Source: Streptomyces sp. NBC_01717 (GTDB lineage Bacteria > Actinomycetota > Actinomycetes > Streptomycetales > Streptomycetaceae). From it: a stretch of 64,000 nt of DNA. The notes under the pieces were generated by a model. That model was not told where the DNA came from. It saw only the letters and a program-made list of their open reading frames with translations, and did no database searches. Position 1 is the stretch's first letter, and each line of letters opens with the position of its first letter. Where the stretch lies: NCBI RefSeq assembly GCF_036248255.1, contig NZ_CP109178.1, positions 1,674,001 through 1,738,000 on the forward strand. The letters run 5' to 3'. Shown in pieces: positions 8,946-18,077 of the stretch. A program made the position numbers and the translations under genes.

Positions 8946-9776
8946 CTACCCCGCGGGAGTTATGCCGGCGTAGCGGACGACGAGGACTGCGGCATCGTCG
9001 CGGTGCCCCGTCAGGTCGGCCACCTTGATCACGTCACCGGCCAGCCGGTCGGGATCTCCGTCGTAACCACCGCGCACCAGCTGGACCACTTCGTCGAGCC
9101 CTTTCTCGATCGGGCAGGACGGCCCTTCCACCACCCCGTCGGTGACCAGGACCAACGATCCCGGCTCCGTCAGCCGTCGTCGCGTCACCGGGTAGGTCTC
9201 GCCGGGGAGAATCCCGAGGGGCGGGCCCCCGCTGTCGAGAACGATGCCGGACCAGCCCGTGGCGGTGGCCCAGACCATCGGGATGTGGCCCGCCCGGGAG
9301 ATGGCGAGCGCGCCACTGCGCGGGTCGAAGGTGAGGAAGCAACACGTCGCGAAGAGGCCGCAGCTCATCGAGATGAGCAGGTCGTTGGTGCGGCTCAATA
9401 TCTCGCCCGGATCGGTCGTGACGCTGGCGAGGGCCCTCAGGCTGGTGCGGGCCTGCCCCATGAAGGCGATGGCCTCCACGTCGTGCCCCTGCACATCACC
9501 GATCGTGACGCCGACCGAACCGTTCGTCATCGGAAAGGCGTCGTACCAGTCGCCCCCGACATCGAGACCGTCGCGCGAAGGGGTGTAGCGGGCCGCGATG
9601 GCTATATGAGGCAGTTGAGGCAGTTGGGGCGGGAGCAGATGGCGCTGCAGCGCCTCGGCCAGTTCAACCCGGGCCCGCTGGATCCTGATCCGCTCCAGCG
9701 CCTGATCGACGAGACGTCCCAGGGTGAGCAAAGCTTCCTGGGCGCTGTCGACGTGAGCGGTGCGGTGGTGGCGCAT
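8946..9776 (-). CDS. PP2C/SpoIIE-family protein phosphatase
   Basis: About 276 residues from ATG 9776. This start is chosen because GGAGG lies just upstream and the preceding in-frame sequence looks like intergenic DNA. A short coiled-coil-like helix (QALERIRIQRARVELAEALQRHLLP) leads into the catalytic domain. Metal-binding motifs of the PPM family are visible: DGLDVGGDWYDAF, GVTIGDVQGHDVEA, LVLVTDGVVEG and GHRDDAAVLV. Such proteins in Streptomyces dephosphorylate anti-anti-sigma factors in partner-switching cascades. The N-terminal GAF/PAS sensor found in many relatives is missing, so its input must come from a partner; the MASE1 membrane protein directly downstream is a reasonable candidate, but this is inference. 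Confidence 0.9.
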   Translation of the reverse strand: MRHHRTAHVDSAQEALLTLGRLVDQALERIRIQRARVELAEALQRHLLPPQLPQLPHIAIAARYTPSRDGLDVGGDWYDAFPMTNGSVGVTIGDVQGHDVEAIAFMGQARTSLRALASVTTDPGEILSRTNDLLISMSCGLFATCCFLTFDPRSGALAISRAGHIPMVWATATGWSGIVLDSGGPPLGILPGETYPVTRRRLTEPGSLVLVTDGVVEGPSCPIEKGLDEVVQLVRGGYDGDPDRLAGDVIKVADLTGHRDDAAVLVVRYAGITPAG

Positions 9777-10397
9777 GGCCCCTCCGGGGGCGTTCCAGCG
9801 TGATCCGTATACCACCTTAGTTCTCTTCGTAACGGAGGGCCGGACCACATGTTGCCGAGACCGGTTCGTCCCTTTGCTCGGACGCCACGGAAGGACGAGC
9901 GAGGCAGACCCCCCTGCCGAACCCCCTTGCGGGCCGACTCCGGCCACCGGACCCGGCCCGACGCGGGGCTGGGACGGACCGGCCCCGGCACCGCAATACG
10001 TGCCCCGTGCGTCTCGTCCTGTCACGCCTGTGTGCACGGGCTCCGGCTTGGACTATCTTCAACAGCCCAAGTCGGTACGCACCTGACCGCACGTGGGAGC
10101 GCGCTCCTCCCATGACCCATCCCCATCGGGCACAGGGGAGCAAGGGGTACAGGTATGCCGGGCGCCTCACACCCCTGCGACGCGGCGCGGATCACGACCC
10201 GAGCACGTACCTCACGTGGAGTCAACTTACTTACGGGTAAGGGGAAATAGCCGGTCACTCCCGAACGGTTGCCAGACGGAGACGTTCTCAACGAGAAAAC
10301 CGGAACTGCGTCCCGTTACATAAGGAGGAGTCGACCGCCCATCCGGCGGCCGCACAGCACCACCTCCTGGTCAACCATCCGAGAGGGAAAACCCCCC
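9777..10397. promoter_or_regulatory. 621-bp intergenic region with a structured leader and two promoters' worth of space
   Basis: No convincing gene was found here. It separates the divergent phosphatase gene (minus) and the small-protein gene at 10398 (plus). A perfect 12-bp palindrome, GGAGCGCGCTCC, lies at 10096-10107, and a short CTTAC-GG-GTAAG dyad near 10227-10238. At 10323-10328 there is AGGAGG, an ideal ribosome binding sequence with no start codon behind it. It can pair with CCTCCT at 10363-10368, enclosing a CCGCC/GGCGG stem. That arrangement resembles a 5' leader that could be regulatory. No known riboswitch class was recognised. Confidence 0.4.
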
Positions 10398-10661
10398 ATG
10401 ACCGCCTCGCACCTCCTCGTCCCCGTTCCGATCCCGGACCGGGTCGCCGCGCTGATCGGGTCCTGCATCCCGCCGCACATCGTGCAGGCGGAGTTCGACG
10501 CCGAGTGCGCCGCCCGCGAGGTCCGCAGGTTCCGCGGCCCCCGGCTCGGCATCGAGGACCAGGCCGATCGCGAGCAGGCCCTGTCCGAGCTGGCCCGGGC
10601 CAACAAGGTGCTCGCCGCCCACCACCCCGGGCTGCCGGTGCGTCCCGGCAGCTCCTGGTGA
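10398..10661 (+). CDS. Small conserved-looking hypothetical protein (87 aa)
   Basis: The predicted product is 87 residues with no membrane segment or signal peptide. It opens with a hydrophobic stretch (LLVPVPIPDRVAALIGSCIPPHIVQAEFD) and continues into a charged helix (EDQADREQALSELARANKVLAAHH). The ATG at 10398 is preceded by GAGAGGG about ten bases upstream. Codon use has strong G/C at third positions, as in genuine Streptomyces genes. No family was recognised. It lies 126 bp before the ATP-grasp gene and could share its transcript. Confidence 0.6.
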   Translation: MTASHLLVPVPIPDRVAALIGSCIPPHIVQAEFDAECAAREVRRFRGPRLGIEDQADREQALSELARANKVLAAHHPGLPVRPGSSW

Positions 10662-10787
10662 CCGCAGCGTCGACGGCATCGGCAGCACAAGATCCACGGG
10701 ACCACGGGGAACATCCGCACCCGCATCGGCCGGCCTGACGACCGCCGGCCGGACCGCGGTGACCAGGGTGAAGCGGACCGGGAGAGA

Positions 10788-11684
10788 ATGTCGGGCAGCA
10801 ATGCCACCGATACCGCTGTTCGCACACACCCCCTGGGAAACGCCATGCCCGCCGGTCCGCGCCCGTCCGTCCTCTTCGTCACCGATCTTGCCTACGAGGC
10901 GCGCGGCCGGCGCTACTGCGACGAGGACATCTTTCTGACCTCGCGGCTCCGCGAGGAGTTCGACGTGGCGCTCTGCCATCCGCGGGACGCGGCCGCACTC
11001 CTGGACGGCTTCGACGTCGTCGTCGTACGCAACAGCGGTCCGGTGCTGCACTACCAGGAGGCGTACGACGCGTTCTGCGCCCGCGCACGGGAGCGGAACG
11101 TGCCGGTGTACAACCCGCTGACCGGCCGCGGCGACATGGCCGGCAAGCAGTATCTGGTCGACCTGAGCGCCGCGAAGTACCCGGTGATCGCGACCGTGGA
11201 CCGGGCAGCCGATCTGGGGCTGCTGCCCGAGGCCTCGGAGTATGTGATCAAGCCGAAGCTGGGTGCGGACTCGGTCGGGCTGCGGTTCGTCGCACCGGAG
11301 CTGCTCGCCGCCGAGGTGGCCGCCGAGCCCGACGGCACCGTGCTCGTCCAGCCGAAGATCGACTTCAGCTACGAGGTGTCCTTCTACTTCATCGACCGGG
11401 ACTTCCAGTACGCGCTGTACGCACCGCACACCGACAGGCGCTGGGTGCTGGAGCCGTACGGGCCGACGGCGGCGGACCTGGAGTTCGCCCGGCGGTTCGT
11501 GGAGTGGAACGCTCTCGCACACGGCATCCAGCGGGTCGACGCCTGCCGGACGGCCGACGGCGAGCTGCTGCTCGTCGAGCTGGAGGACCTCAATCCGTAC
11601 CTCTCGCTCGACCGGGTGACGGAGCCGGCGCGGGAGGCGTTCGTGGCCCGGATGAAGACGTCGGTACGCGAGCTGATCCGCTGA
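10788..11684 (+). CDS. ATP-grasp domain protein of unknown substrate
   Basis: The predicted 298-residue enzyme is a carboxylate-amine ligase type of ATP-grasp protein. An N-terminal Rossmann-like domain ([16 protein letters not shown]) is followed by the nucleotide-binding lysine segment [16 protein letters not shown], then [17 protein letters not shown], and the metal-binding block [16 protein letters not shown]. Such enzymes activate a carboxylate as acylphosphate and join it to an amine or thiol; the substrates cannot be read from sequence. An alternative ATG at 10845 (MPAGPRPS) would remove a 19-residue N-terminal tail and fits the family start better. The gene precedes an MFS exporter on the same strand, 55 bp away, so a small product made here might be exported, but that is speculative. 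Confidence 0.85.
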   Translation: MSGSNATDTAVRTHPLGNAMPAGPRPSVLFVTDLAYEARGRRYCDEDIFLTSRLREEFDVALCHPRDAAALLDGFDVVVVRNSGPVLHYQEAYDAFCARARERNVPVYNPLTGRGDMAGKQYLVDLSAAKYPVIATVDRAADLGLLPEASEYVIKPKLGADSVGLRFVAPELLAAEVAAEPDGTVLVQPKIDFSYEVSFYFIDRDFQYALYAPHTDRRWVLEPYGPTAADLEFARRFVEWNALAHGIQRVDACRTADGELLLVELEDLNPYLSLDRVTEPAREAFVARMKTSVRELIR

Positions 11685-11739
11685 CCCGTCCGGCCGTCCC
11701 CCACATGCGGGAGACAGGGGCCGATGTGAGGGTGCAAGC

Positions 11740-13827
11740 GTGACCACTGCCAGCGAGACCGCCCCCGCCGCGCAGAGTGCCGCCGCGCCGCCCGTGCTCG
11801 ACCCGCGTCGCCGGAACATCGTCTTCATCACGATCGTGCTGGGGATTCTGCTGGCCGCCCTGGACCAGACGATCGTGGGCACGGCGCTGCCCACGATCGT
11901 CTCGGATCTGGGCGGCGCCGCGCATATGTCCTGGGTGGTCACCGCGTATCTGCTGGCCGAGACGGTGGCGACGGTCCTGGTCGGCAAGTTCGGTGACCTC
12001 TTCGGCCGGAAGATCGTCTTCCAGGTCTCGGCGATCATCTTCATCACCGGCTCGTTCCTGTGCGGTCTCGCGACCAATATGTCGATGCTGATCATCTGGC
12101 GAGGGCTGCAGGGCATCGGCGCGGGCGGGCTGATGGTCACCTCGATGGCGCTGATCGCCGATGTGATCCCGCTGCGTGAACGCGGCAAGTACCAGGGCGC
12201 GATCGGCGCGGTCTTCGGCGTGGCCACGGTGGTCGGGCCGCTGCTCGGCGGGCTGTTCACCGACCATCTCTCGTGGCGCTGGGCGTTCTACGTCAATGTG
12301 CCGATCGCGATCGTGGTGGTGATAGCCGCCGCCCGGACGATCCCGGCGGTCAAAGCGGCCGGGCGGCCGGTCATCGACTATCTGGGCATCACCATGGTCA
12401 CGGTCGGTGCGAGCGCCCTGATCCTGGCGACGAGCTGGGGCGGCAACCAGTACGCCTGGGGGTCGCCCGCCATCATCGGTCTCTTCGTGGGTGGCGTCGT
12501 CGCGCTCGCGCTCTTCTGCCTCGTGGAGTTCCGGGCGAAGGAACCGATGCTGCCGATGCGGCTGTTCCGGAACCCGGTCTTCACCGTCTGCTCGGTCCTC
12601 AGCTTCATCGTGGGCTTCGCGATGCTCGGCGCGATGATCTTCCTGCCGACATATCTGCAGTTCGTGGACGGAAACTCGGCGACCCTGTCGGGCGTGCGGA
12701 CGCTGCCGCTCGTGATCGGTCTGCTCGCGGCCTCGATCTTCAGCGGCAACGTGGTCAGCAAGACCGGCAAGTACCGGATCTTCCCCATCATCGGTTCGCT
12801 GATCATGACGGTCGGGCTCTACCTGCTGTCCAGGATGGGTCCGGGCAGCGGGGTCTGGCTGGAGTCGCTGTACATGCTGGTACTCGGTGTCGGCATCGGG
12901 CTGTCCATGCAGGTGCTGACGATCGCCGTGCAGAACACGGTCGACTACGCGGACCTGGGCACGGCGACGTCCGGTGTGACGTTCTTCCGTACGCTCGGCA
13001 GCTCCTTCGGCACCGCGGTCTTCGGCACGATCTACGCCAACGCGCTGGGGCCGAACCTGACTCAGGGGGTCGTGGCCGCGGCGCGGGCGGGCGGCGACCC
13101 CGCGGTCGTGGCGAAGGCGGCGCAGAGCCCGCAGGGGCTGCACAGCCTGCCGCCCGGGCAGTCCGCGCCGCTGGTCCAGGCATACGCGGACACGCTCCAC
13201 ACCGTGTTCCTGTGGACGGTGCCGGTCGCACTGCTCGGGTTCGTCGTGGCCCTCTTCCTGAAAGAGGTGAAACTGCGGGACACCGCACGGGTCGCCTCGA
13301 CCGACATGGGCGAAGGGTTCGCCTCCCCGGGCGACGGCGACTCGGCGAAGCTGCTCGAGTACTCGGTGGCGAAGATCCTTCGAGGTATGGGCCCGGACAC
13401 GGCCCGGAAGATCGTCGCCGCCTCGGACACCCGGCTCGACATGGCGGGCGCCTGGGCGGTGATGCAGGTCGAGCTGTTCACCCGGCTGGTCGGCCATGCG
13501 GGCCTCGGTCTGATCGCGACCCGGCACCGGATTCCACCCGAGGTGCTGGTGCCGGTCTTCGACCGGATGATCGAGGAGGGGTATCTCAGCGGGGACGGTC
13601 ATCTCTTCACGCACACCGAGGCCGGCCGCCGGGAGGCTGCGACGATCTCCCGTGCCTGGGGCGCCTGGCTCAATGAACAAGTGGACCACGACGGCGCCCG
13701 CCCCGACGACAAGCAGCTGCGGGCCGCGGTCCACGTCATCGCCAAGCGGCTGCTGGCGGAGGACCTGACGCAGGAGCTGTCCCCGGCGGACACGGCCGGT
13801 GCGTCGCGGGTACCCGCCCCGGCCTGA
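11740..13827 (+). CDS. EmrB/QacA-type MFS drug exporter with C-terminal MarR-like domain
   Basis: This 695-residue DHA2-family (14-helix) proton antiporter starts at GTG 11740 with GAGGG upstream. Characteristic blocks include [14 protein letters not shown] (motif D1), [10 protein letters not shown] (motif A), [37 protein letters not shown] (antiporter motif C region) and [20 protein letters not shown]. The membrane part ends near residue 510. The remaining 180 residues are soluble, and the stretch [51 protein letters not shown] looks like a MarR-type winged helix. The fusion suggests an exporter with a cytoplasmic regulatory or ligand-sensing module. Substrate unknown. Confidence 0.92.
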   Translation: MTTASETAPAAQSAAAPPVLDPRRRNIVFITIVLGILLAALDQTIVGTALPTIVSDLGGAAHMSWVVTAYLLAETVATVLVGKFGDLFGRKIVFQVSAIIFITGSFLCGLATNMSMLIIWRGLQGIGAGGLMVTSMALIADVIPLRERGKYQGAIGAVFGVATVVGPLLGGLFTDHLSWRWAFYVNVPIAIVVVIAAARTIPAVKAAGRPVIDYLGITMVTVGASALILATSWGGNQYAWGSPAIIGLFVGGVVALALFCLVEFRAKEPMLPMRLFRNPVFTVCSVLSFIVGFAMLGAMIFLPTYLQFVDGNSATLSGVRTLPLVIGLLAASIFSGNVVSKTGKYRIFPIIGSLIMTVGLYLLSRMGPGSGVWLESLYMLVLGVGIGLSMQVLTIAVQNTVDYADLGTATSGVTFFRTLGSSFGTAVFGTIYANALGPNLTQGVVAAARAGGDPAVVAKAAQSPQGLHSLPPGQSAPLVQAYADTLHTVFLWTVPVALLGFVVALFLKEVKLRDTARVASTDMGEGFASPGDGDSAKLLEYSVAKILRGMGPDTARKIVAASDTRLDMAGAWAVMQVELFTRLVGHAGLGLIATRHRIPPEVLVPVFDRMIEEGYLSGDGHLFTHTEAGRREAATISRAWGAWLNEQVDHDGARPDDKQLRAAVHVIAKRLLAEDLTQELSPADTAGASRVPAPA

Positions 13828-13917
13828 CACCGGCGCCGCCCGCTCCTCCTTCAACCGAGTCCGTCGCGTCGCGGTGAGCACTTTCGGCGTGACGCCACTC
13901 GGCGGACCTCGGGGTGA

Positions 13918-14373
13918 TCAGTCGGCGAAGACCGCTGTCGAGTAGGCCCAGGCGCCTTCGTGCCGGACGAATCGGCTCTGTTCGTGGAGCGAGTCCGGCC
14001 GGCCGTTGTCCGTGAAGTGGGCGCGGAAGGTGACCGTACCCGTGGTGTGGAAGGCGCTGCCCTCCGTCGTCGCCAGGATCTCCAGGCGCACCCAGCGCAT
14101 TGCGGGATCGAAGTCGATGACGGGCGGCCGGTTGTCCGGGTGCCAGGTGCGGAGCAGGTACGCCGCGTCCTGGACGACGAACGCGGCGTACCGCGAACGC
14201 ATCAGCGCCTCACAGGTCGGTGCGGCGGCCCCGGCGTGCAGTCGCCCGCAGCAGTCGGCGTACGTGGCGGAAAGGCCGCAGGGGCAGGGCGAGGCCGGAG
14301 TGATCGCGGTGGCCGGGGCGATCCGGGTGCTCGCGGCGGAGGTCTGCCGGGGGCGTGAGCTGCGTCGGGACAT
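13918..14373 (-). CDS. YchJ/UPF0225-family SEC-C protein
   Basis: About 151 residues from ATG 14373. The earlier in-frame ATG would add 25 non-conserved residues. The signature zinc-binding motif CPCGLSATYADCCGRLH lies near the N-terminus, followed by the conserved APTCEALMRSRYAAFV and YLLRTWHPDNRP, and by a cystatin/NTF2-like half ending FRAHFTDNGRPDSLHEQSRFVRHEGAWAY. YchJ proteins are widespread and of uncertain function. The gene converges with the MFS gene. Upstream, the GlxA-type regulator gene ends 71 bp away on the same strand. Confidence 0.9.
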   Translation of the reverse strand: MSRRSSRPRQTSAASTRIAPATAITPASPCPCGLSATYADCCGRLHAGAAAPTCEALMRSRYAAFVVQDAAYLLRTWHPDNRPPVIDFDPAMRWVRLEILATTEGSAFHTTGTVTFRAHFTDNGRPDSLHEQSRFVRHEGAWAYSTAVFAD

Positions 14374-14444
14374 GGACCCATTGTGACCTGCGACGGGACC
14401 GGGAAGGTGCGCCAGGGCGGACGCTGCCGTACCGGACCGGTGCG

Positions 14445-15410
14445 TCACCGTGTCCCGGCGAAGCGTCGGCGGTACTCGGTGGGGGTGAGCCCCGTGCGGC
14501 GGCGCAGCTGGGCCCGCAGGTTCGTCGCCGTACCGAGTCCGCTGACGCGGGCGACCACGTCGAGACGTTCCTCGCCGCGCTCCATCAGCCGGCAGGCCAG
14601 GGTGATCCGCCGCTCGGTCAGCCAGGCGAGCGGGGTGGTGGCGAGCTGGGAGCGGAAGCGCCGGTGCAGGGTGGCAGGACTGACGGCGGCGTGCGCGGCC
14701 AGGCCGGACACCGTCAGCTCAGTACCGAGGCGCTCCTCGGCCCAGGCGAGCAGCGGGCCCAGCGAGGTATCGGGCATGTCGGGCAGCGGGTGCTCGACGA
14801 ACTGCCGCTGGCCACCGTCGCGGTGGACGGCGAAGACCAGCCGGCGGCTGACGGCTGCGGCGATCTCCGCACCGTGGTCGCCACGGACGATGTGGAGGCC
14901 CGTGTCGAGGGCGGCGGCGCTGCCCGCCGCGGTGATGATCTGCCCGTCGTCGACGAACAGCACATCGGGGTCGAGGCGGACCTGCGGGAAGCGGGCGGCG
15001 AAGGCATCGGCCCAGCGCCAGTGGGTGGTGGCGCGGCGACCGTCCAGCACACCGGCCGCGGCCAGGGTGAAGGTACCCGTGCAGAAGCTGACCAGACGGG
15101 AACCCCGGGCGGCGGCGCGACGGATCGCTTCGAGGACGGCCGGGTCGGGGTCGGTCTCCGGGTCGGGCCTGTTCGGCACGATGACGGTGTCGGCCCGGTC
15201 GACGGCGTCGAGTCCGGCGACCCCGGTGAGCTGGAAGAAGCCGTGATGCATACGCACGGCCGGGGTCTCGGCGCAGAGCTCGAAGTCGTACCAGGGCACC
15301 GGCAGCTCGGGTCGGCGCAGCCCGAAAAGTTCGGTGGCCACGCCCAGCTCGAACGGGTTGGAGCCGGCGGAGACGATCATCACGACCCGGTGCGAGGATT
15401 CTTGCGCCAT
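14445..15410 (-). CDS. GlxA-family transcriptional regulator (DJ-1/PfpI + AraC HTH)
   Basis: About 321 residues from ATG 15410 (MAQESSHRVVMIVSAGSNPFELGVA). The N-terminal DJ-1/PfpI-like domain includes the nucleophile-elbow region RLVSFCTGTFTLAAAG and the downstream THWRWADAFAARFP, PDVLFVDDG and TAAGSAAALDTGLHIV blocks typical of GlxA-type activators. The C-terminal AraC DNA-binding domain has two helix-turn-helices (VSGLAAHAAVSPATLHRRFR and LDVVARVSGLGTATNLRAQLRRRTGLTPTEYRRRF). It is divergent from the cupin gene at 15464, 53 bp apart, so it probably controls that gene and itself. Effector unknown. Confidence 0.93.
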   Translation of the reverse strand: MAQESSHRVVMIVSAGSNPFELGVATELFGLRRPELPVPWYDFELCAETPAVRMHHGFFQLTGVAGLDAVDRADTVIVPNRPDPETDPDPAVLEAIRRAAARGSRLVSFCTGTFTLAAAGVLDGRRATTHWRWADAFAARFPQVRLDPDVLFVDDGQIITAAGSAAALDTGLHIVRGDHGAEIAAAVSRRLVFAVHRDGGQRQFVEHPLPDMPDTSLGPLLAWAEERLGTELTVSGLAAHAAVSPATLHRRFRSQLATTPLAWLTERRITLACRLMERGEERLDVVARVSGLGTATNLRAQLRRRTGLTPTEYRRRFAGTR

Positions 15411-15463
15411 GTGCGATTCGTAGCACTCACCCGAAGCGGAGTCCACCGCCGAGGATGGGAGGC

Positions 15464-15880
15464 ATGAGCGATCACATGACGACGACCGGCCCGGACCCCG
15501 TCCTGCTGAGCGATGCCCTGAAGACCTTCGAGGCGCTGTGGAGCCCCCGGATCGTGACCCGCGTCAACGACTACGACGTGCGGGTCGCCAAGGTCCGGGG
15601 CGAGCATGTCTGGCACGTCCATGAGGAGACCGACGAGTTCTTCCTGGTCCTCGACGGCGCCCTGGACATCGCACTGCGCGAGGCCGGCGGGGAGCGGACT
15701 GTCACCCTCGACCGGGGCGCGGTGTTCGTCGTCCCGCGCACCACCTGGCACCGGCCGTACTCGGCGGCCGGTGCGTCGCTCCTGCTGTTCGAGCCGTCCG
15801 GGACGTCATCGGTGGGCGACCGGCACGACGAGGTGCCCGACCATGTCGAGGCGACAACCGGACACGTACTGGGAGCCTGA
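15464..15880 (+). CDS. Cupin-domain protein
   Basis: About 138 residues with one cupin barrel. Motif 1 is visible as HVWHVHEETDEFFLVLDG, with two metal-ligand histidines and a glutamate; motif 2 as GAVFVVPRTTWHRPYS. Three ATGs compete (15455, 15464, 15476). The GGGAGG box at about 15457 is too near the first two but about a dozen bases from the third, so the exact start is uncertain. The divergent GlxA-family regulator probably controls it. Small cupins of this type often act on small-molecule substrates or bind ligands; the chemistry cannot be deduced. Confidence 0.85.
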   Translation: MSDHMTTTGPDPVLLSDALKTFEALWSPRIVTRVNDYDVRVAKVRGEHVWHVHEETDEFFLVLDGALDIALREAGGERTVTLDRGAVFVVPRTTWHRPYSAAGASLLLFEPSGTSSVGDRHDEVPDHVEATTGHVLGA

Positions 15881-15922
15881 GCACGGCGGGGACGGCAGGG
15901 GTTGCGGGCTGCTGCCGGTCCA

Positions 15923-15951
15923 CCGAGCCGAAGTGGGTGGTGCCGGCTCGG
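15923..15951. terminator. Bidirectional hairpin between cupin and methyltransferase genes
   Basis: Arms CCGAGCCG (15923-15930) and CGGCTCGG (15944-15951) are perfectly complementary, with a 13-base loop. The structure sits between two convergent genes and probably ends both transcripts. There is no U tract, which is normal in Streptomyces. Confidence 0.55.
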
Positions 15952-15953
15952 GG

Positions 15954-16763
15954 TCAGGGCTTGCGGGCCACACCCGCGTATCCCGGGATCGGCTCGTCGC
16001 CCGGCACGTCGATGACCTCGCCGAGCTCCGGGTGCCAGTCCGCGGAGAGGGTGACGCCCGGCTCGACGAGCTCCAGCCCGTCGAAGAACGCGCTGAGTTC
16101 GGCATGCGAGCGTGGGCGCAGCGTCATCCCGCGGGCCTTGTACATGGCGGAGGCCTGGGCCGCACCCTCGGGGTTGAAGTCCCCTGTGGTGTGCGAGAGC
16201 ACCAGATAGCTGCCCGAGGGGAGCTGCGCCACCAGCCGGTCGACGAGCTCGGCCGCGCCGTCCTCGTCGTCGAGGAAGTGCAGCAGGGCCAACAGGGACA
16301 ACGCGATGGGGCGGCTGAAGTCGAGGACCTTGCCCGCGTTCTCGAGGATGGCCTCCGGCCGGCGGGCGTCGACCTGGATGTACTCGGTGGCTCCCTCGGG
16401 GGTGGAACGCAGCAGGGCCGCCGCGTGGGCGAGGACGATCGGGTCGTTGTCGCAGTAGACGATGCGCGCATCCGGGGCGGTCTGCTGGGCGATCTGGTGG
16501 AGGTTGGGCTCGGTCGGGATGCCGGTGCCGATGTCGAGGAACTGGCGTACCCCCCGCTCGGCGAGCCAGCGGGTGGCGCGGTGCATGAAGGCGCGGTTGA
16601 CCCGGGCCATGTCTCGGCCCCGTGAGTCGAGGGCCAGGAGCTGCTGGGCCATCTGTTCGTCGACCGGGTAGTTGTCCTTGCCGCCGAGGAACCAGTCGTA
16701 CATCCGGGCGGGATGCGGCTTGCTGGTGTCGATCTCGATGGGCTGCGGGTCGTGCCCGGTCAT
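15954..16763 (-). CDS. DUF574-type SAM-dependent methyltransferase
   Basis: This 269-residue protein belongs to the actinomycete-specific S-adenosyl methyltransferase family (Methyltransf_19/DUF574). It has the diagnostic N-terminus HPARMYDWFLGGKDNYPVD, the SAM-binding loop QFLDIGTGIPTEPN, and YCDNDPIVLAHAAALL for the adenosine-binding acidic residue. Streptomyces carry many paralogues, often beside XRE/DUF397 loci as here, and their substrates are not established. The start ATG 16763 has AAGGAG upstream (complement near 16773). The stop lies only two bases from the hairpin at 15923-15951. Confidence 0.93.
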   Translation of the reverse strand: MTGHDPQPIEIDTSKPHPARMYDWFLGGKDNYPVDEQMAQQLLALDSRGRDMARVNRAFMHRATRWLAERGVRQFLDIGTGIPTEPNLHQIAQQTAPDARIVYCDNDPIVLAHAAALLRSTPEGATEYIQVDARRPEAILENAGKVLDFSRPIALSLLALLHFLDDEDGAAELVDRLVAQLPSGSYLVLSHTTGDFNPEGAAQASAMYKARGMTLRPRSHAELSAFFDGLELVEPGVTLSADWHPELGEVIDVPGDEPIPGYAGVARKP

Positions 16764-16852
16764 AGCGCGCTCCTTGGGTCCGTGGATCGGCGAACAGTGG
16801 CTGACCTGTGGCGAGGAACAGTCGCCGGCTCTTCAGGTCCGGTACGTGCGCG

Positions 16853-17098
16853 TCAGGTTCCGGTCAGGAGGAAGTCCGCCTGACCGGCCTTGGCGCCCTG
16901 GATGAATGCGGCGATCTCACGGGGGGTGTAGATAAGGGCGGGGCCCTCGGGGTCCGCGGACTGGCGTACAGCGACTCTGCCGTCGGCCAGCCTCATGGCC
17001 TCGACGCAGTTGCCCCCGTTGCCGCCGCTCCACGGCTTGTACCAGCCCTCGGAGCCGAGTTCGGCGGCCGGCATGCCGTTGTATATGGGGTCGATCAT
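16853..17098 (-). CDS. DUF397 protein
   Basis: An 81-residue DUF397 protein. The family core is visible as WYKPWSGGNGGNCVEAMRL, VAVRQSADPEGPALIYTPREIAAFIQGAKAGQADFL. The ATG overlaps the stop of the XRE regulator upstream (TGATG), indicating translational coupling. DUF397 proteins are the usual partner of XRE/DUF5753 regulators in whiJ/abaA-like loci, where the small protein is thought to modulate the DNA-binding partner, affecting development and antibiotic production. Confidence 0.93.
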   Translation of the reverse strand: MIDPIYNGMPAAELGSEGWYKPWSGGNGGNCVEAMRLADGRVAVRQSADPEGPALIYTPREIAAFIQGAKAGQADFLLTGT

Positions 17099-17958
17099 CA
17101 CAGCTCCTTGCGGAAGTCCCGGAGGATTTCCTTCGTGCGTTGTGCAGTTGCGGCCTGAGCCGCCATGCGGTCCATGACTTCGAGGTAGGAGGCCACCTCG
17201 GGGCGTGCGTCGAAGTAGACGGCGCCGGTCAGGTACTCGCTGTACACCATGTCGGGCAGTTCGGGGACGGCGAAGCGGAAGAGGACGAACGGTCCGTAGG
17301 TACCGGGGTGGTGGCCGGTCGCGAACTCCGCGATCTGCAACGTCACATTGGGCATCTCGGTCGCCTGGAGCAGTCGGTCGGTCTGCTCGCGCATGGCTTC
17401 GGCGCTGCCGACGGGACGGCGCAGGACCGTCTCGTCCATCACCACCCACAGCTTCGGGGCGTCCGGGCGGGTCAGCAGCGCCTGCCGCTCCATCCGCAGC
17501 GCCACATGGCGCTCGATGTCCTCGGGCCGGGTCTGGCCGACGGCGCCGGTGCGCATCACCGAACGTGCGTACTCCTCGGTCTGCAGGAGTCCGGGGACGA
17601 AGTGCGGTTCGTACATGCGCAGGAGGCTCGCGGCGCCCTCCAGGCTGACGTACATGCTGAACCAGTCGGGCAGGACGTCGTGGAAACGCTGCCACCAGCC
17701 GGGCTTGTTGGCCTCCTCGGCGAGTTCGACGAAGGACTCGGCCTCACCGTCGGTGATCCCGTAGGCCTTCAGAAGCAGTTGCACATAGGGGATCTTGAGA
17801 GCGACCTCTGCGGTCTCCATCCTGCGAATCGTCGCAGGAGCGACCCGCAGCACCTTGGCGGCCTGGTCACGGCTCAGGCCGACACGCTCCCGCAGGTCCT
17901 GCAGGCGCTTGCCGAGAACGACCTGACCCACGGTCGGGGCGGACCGCGGTTCGCTCAC
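17098..17958 (-). CDS. XRE-family regulator with DUF5753 (WhiJ-like)
   Basis: About 286 residues from GTG 17958, selected because GGGAGG lies seven bases upstream; a longer frame would start in the divergent promoter. The helix-turn-helix is LGKRLQDLRERVGLSRDQAAKVLRVAPATIRRMET near residues 15-50, followed by the DUF5753 ligand-like domain: LRMYEPHFVPGLLQTEEYARSVM, FVLFRFAVPELPDMVYSEYLTGAVYF. It is coupled to DUF397 downstream and divergent from an anti-sigma-type ATPase at 18078. A CACTCTG/CAGAGTG dyad at 18022-18042 between the two is a likely binding site. This is the standard architecture of the whiJ paralogue family in Streptomyces. Confidence 0.93.
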   Translation of the reverse strand: MSEPRSAPTVGQVVLGKRLQDLRERVGLSRDQAAKVLRVAPATIRRMETAEVALKIPYVQLLLKAYGITDGEAESFVELAEEANKPGWWQRFHDVLPDWFSMYVSLEGAASLLRMYEPHFVPGLLQTEEYARSVMRTGAVGQTRPEDIERHVALRMERQALLTRPDAPKLWVVMDETVLRRPVGSAEAMREQTDRLLQATEMPNVTLQIAEFATGHHPGTYGPFVLFRFAVPELPDMVYSEYLTGAVYFDARPEVASYLEVMDRMAAQAATAQRTKEILRDFRKEL

Positions 17959-18021
17959 TTCAGACCTCCCGATGCGGTGTTTGCGAGCAGTGTGCCATGC
18001 GTATGCCTCCAAAGACACAGT

Positions 18022-18042
18022 CACTCTGGAATTTTCAGAGTG
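18022..18042. promoter_or_regulatory. Inverted repeat in the XRE/ATPase divergent promoter
   Basis: Perfect arms CACTCTG (18022-18028) and CAGAGTG (18036-18042) flank an A/T-rich 7-base centre in an otherwise GC-rich region. The location, 64 bp upstream of the XRE start and 36 bp upstream of the ATPase start, fits an operator for the XRE regulator. This is inferred from symmetry and position only. Confidence 0.5.
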
Positions 18043-18077
18043 CCTCTTGCCAAGTGTTCGCGACAGGGGGAGAGTTG

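Noticed and set aside
11590..13881. Long minus-strand frame under the MFS exporter
   Set aside because: Asp/Arg/His-rich with no domain; antisense to an unambiguous 14-helix transporter.
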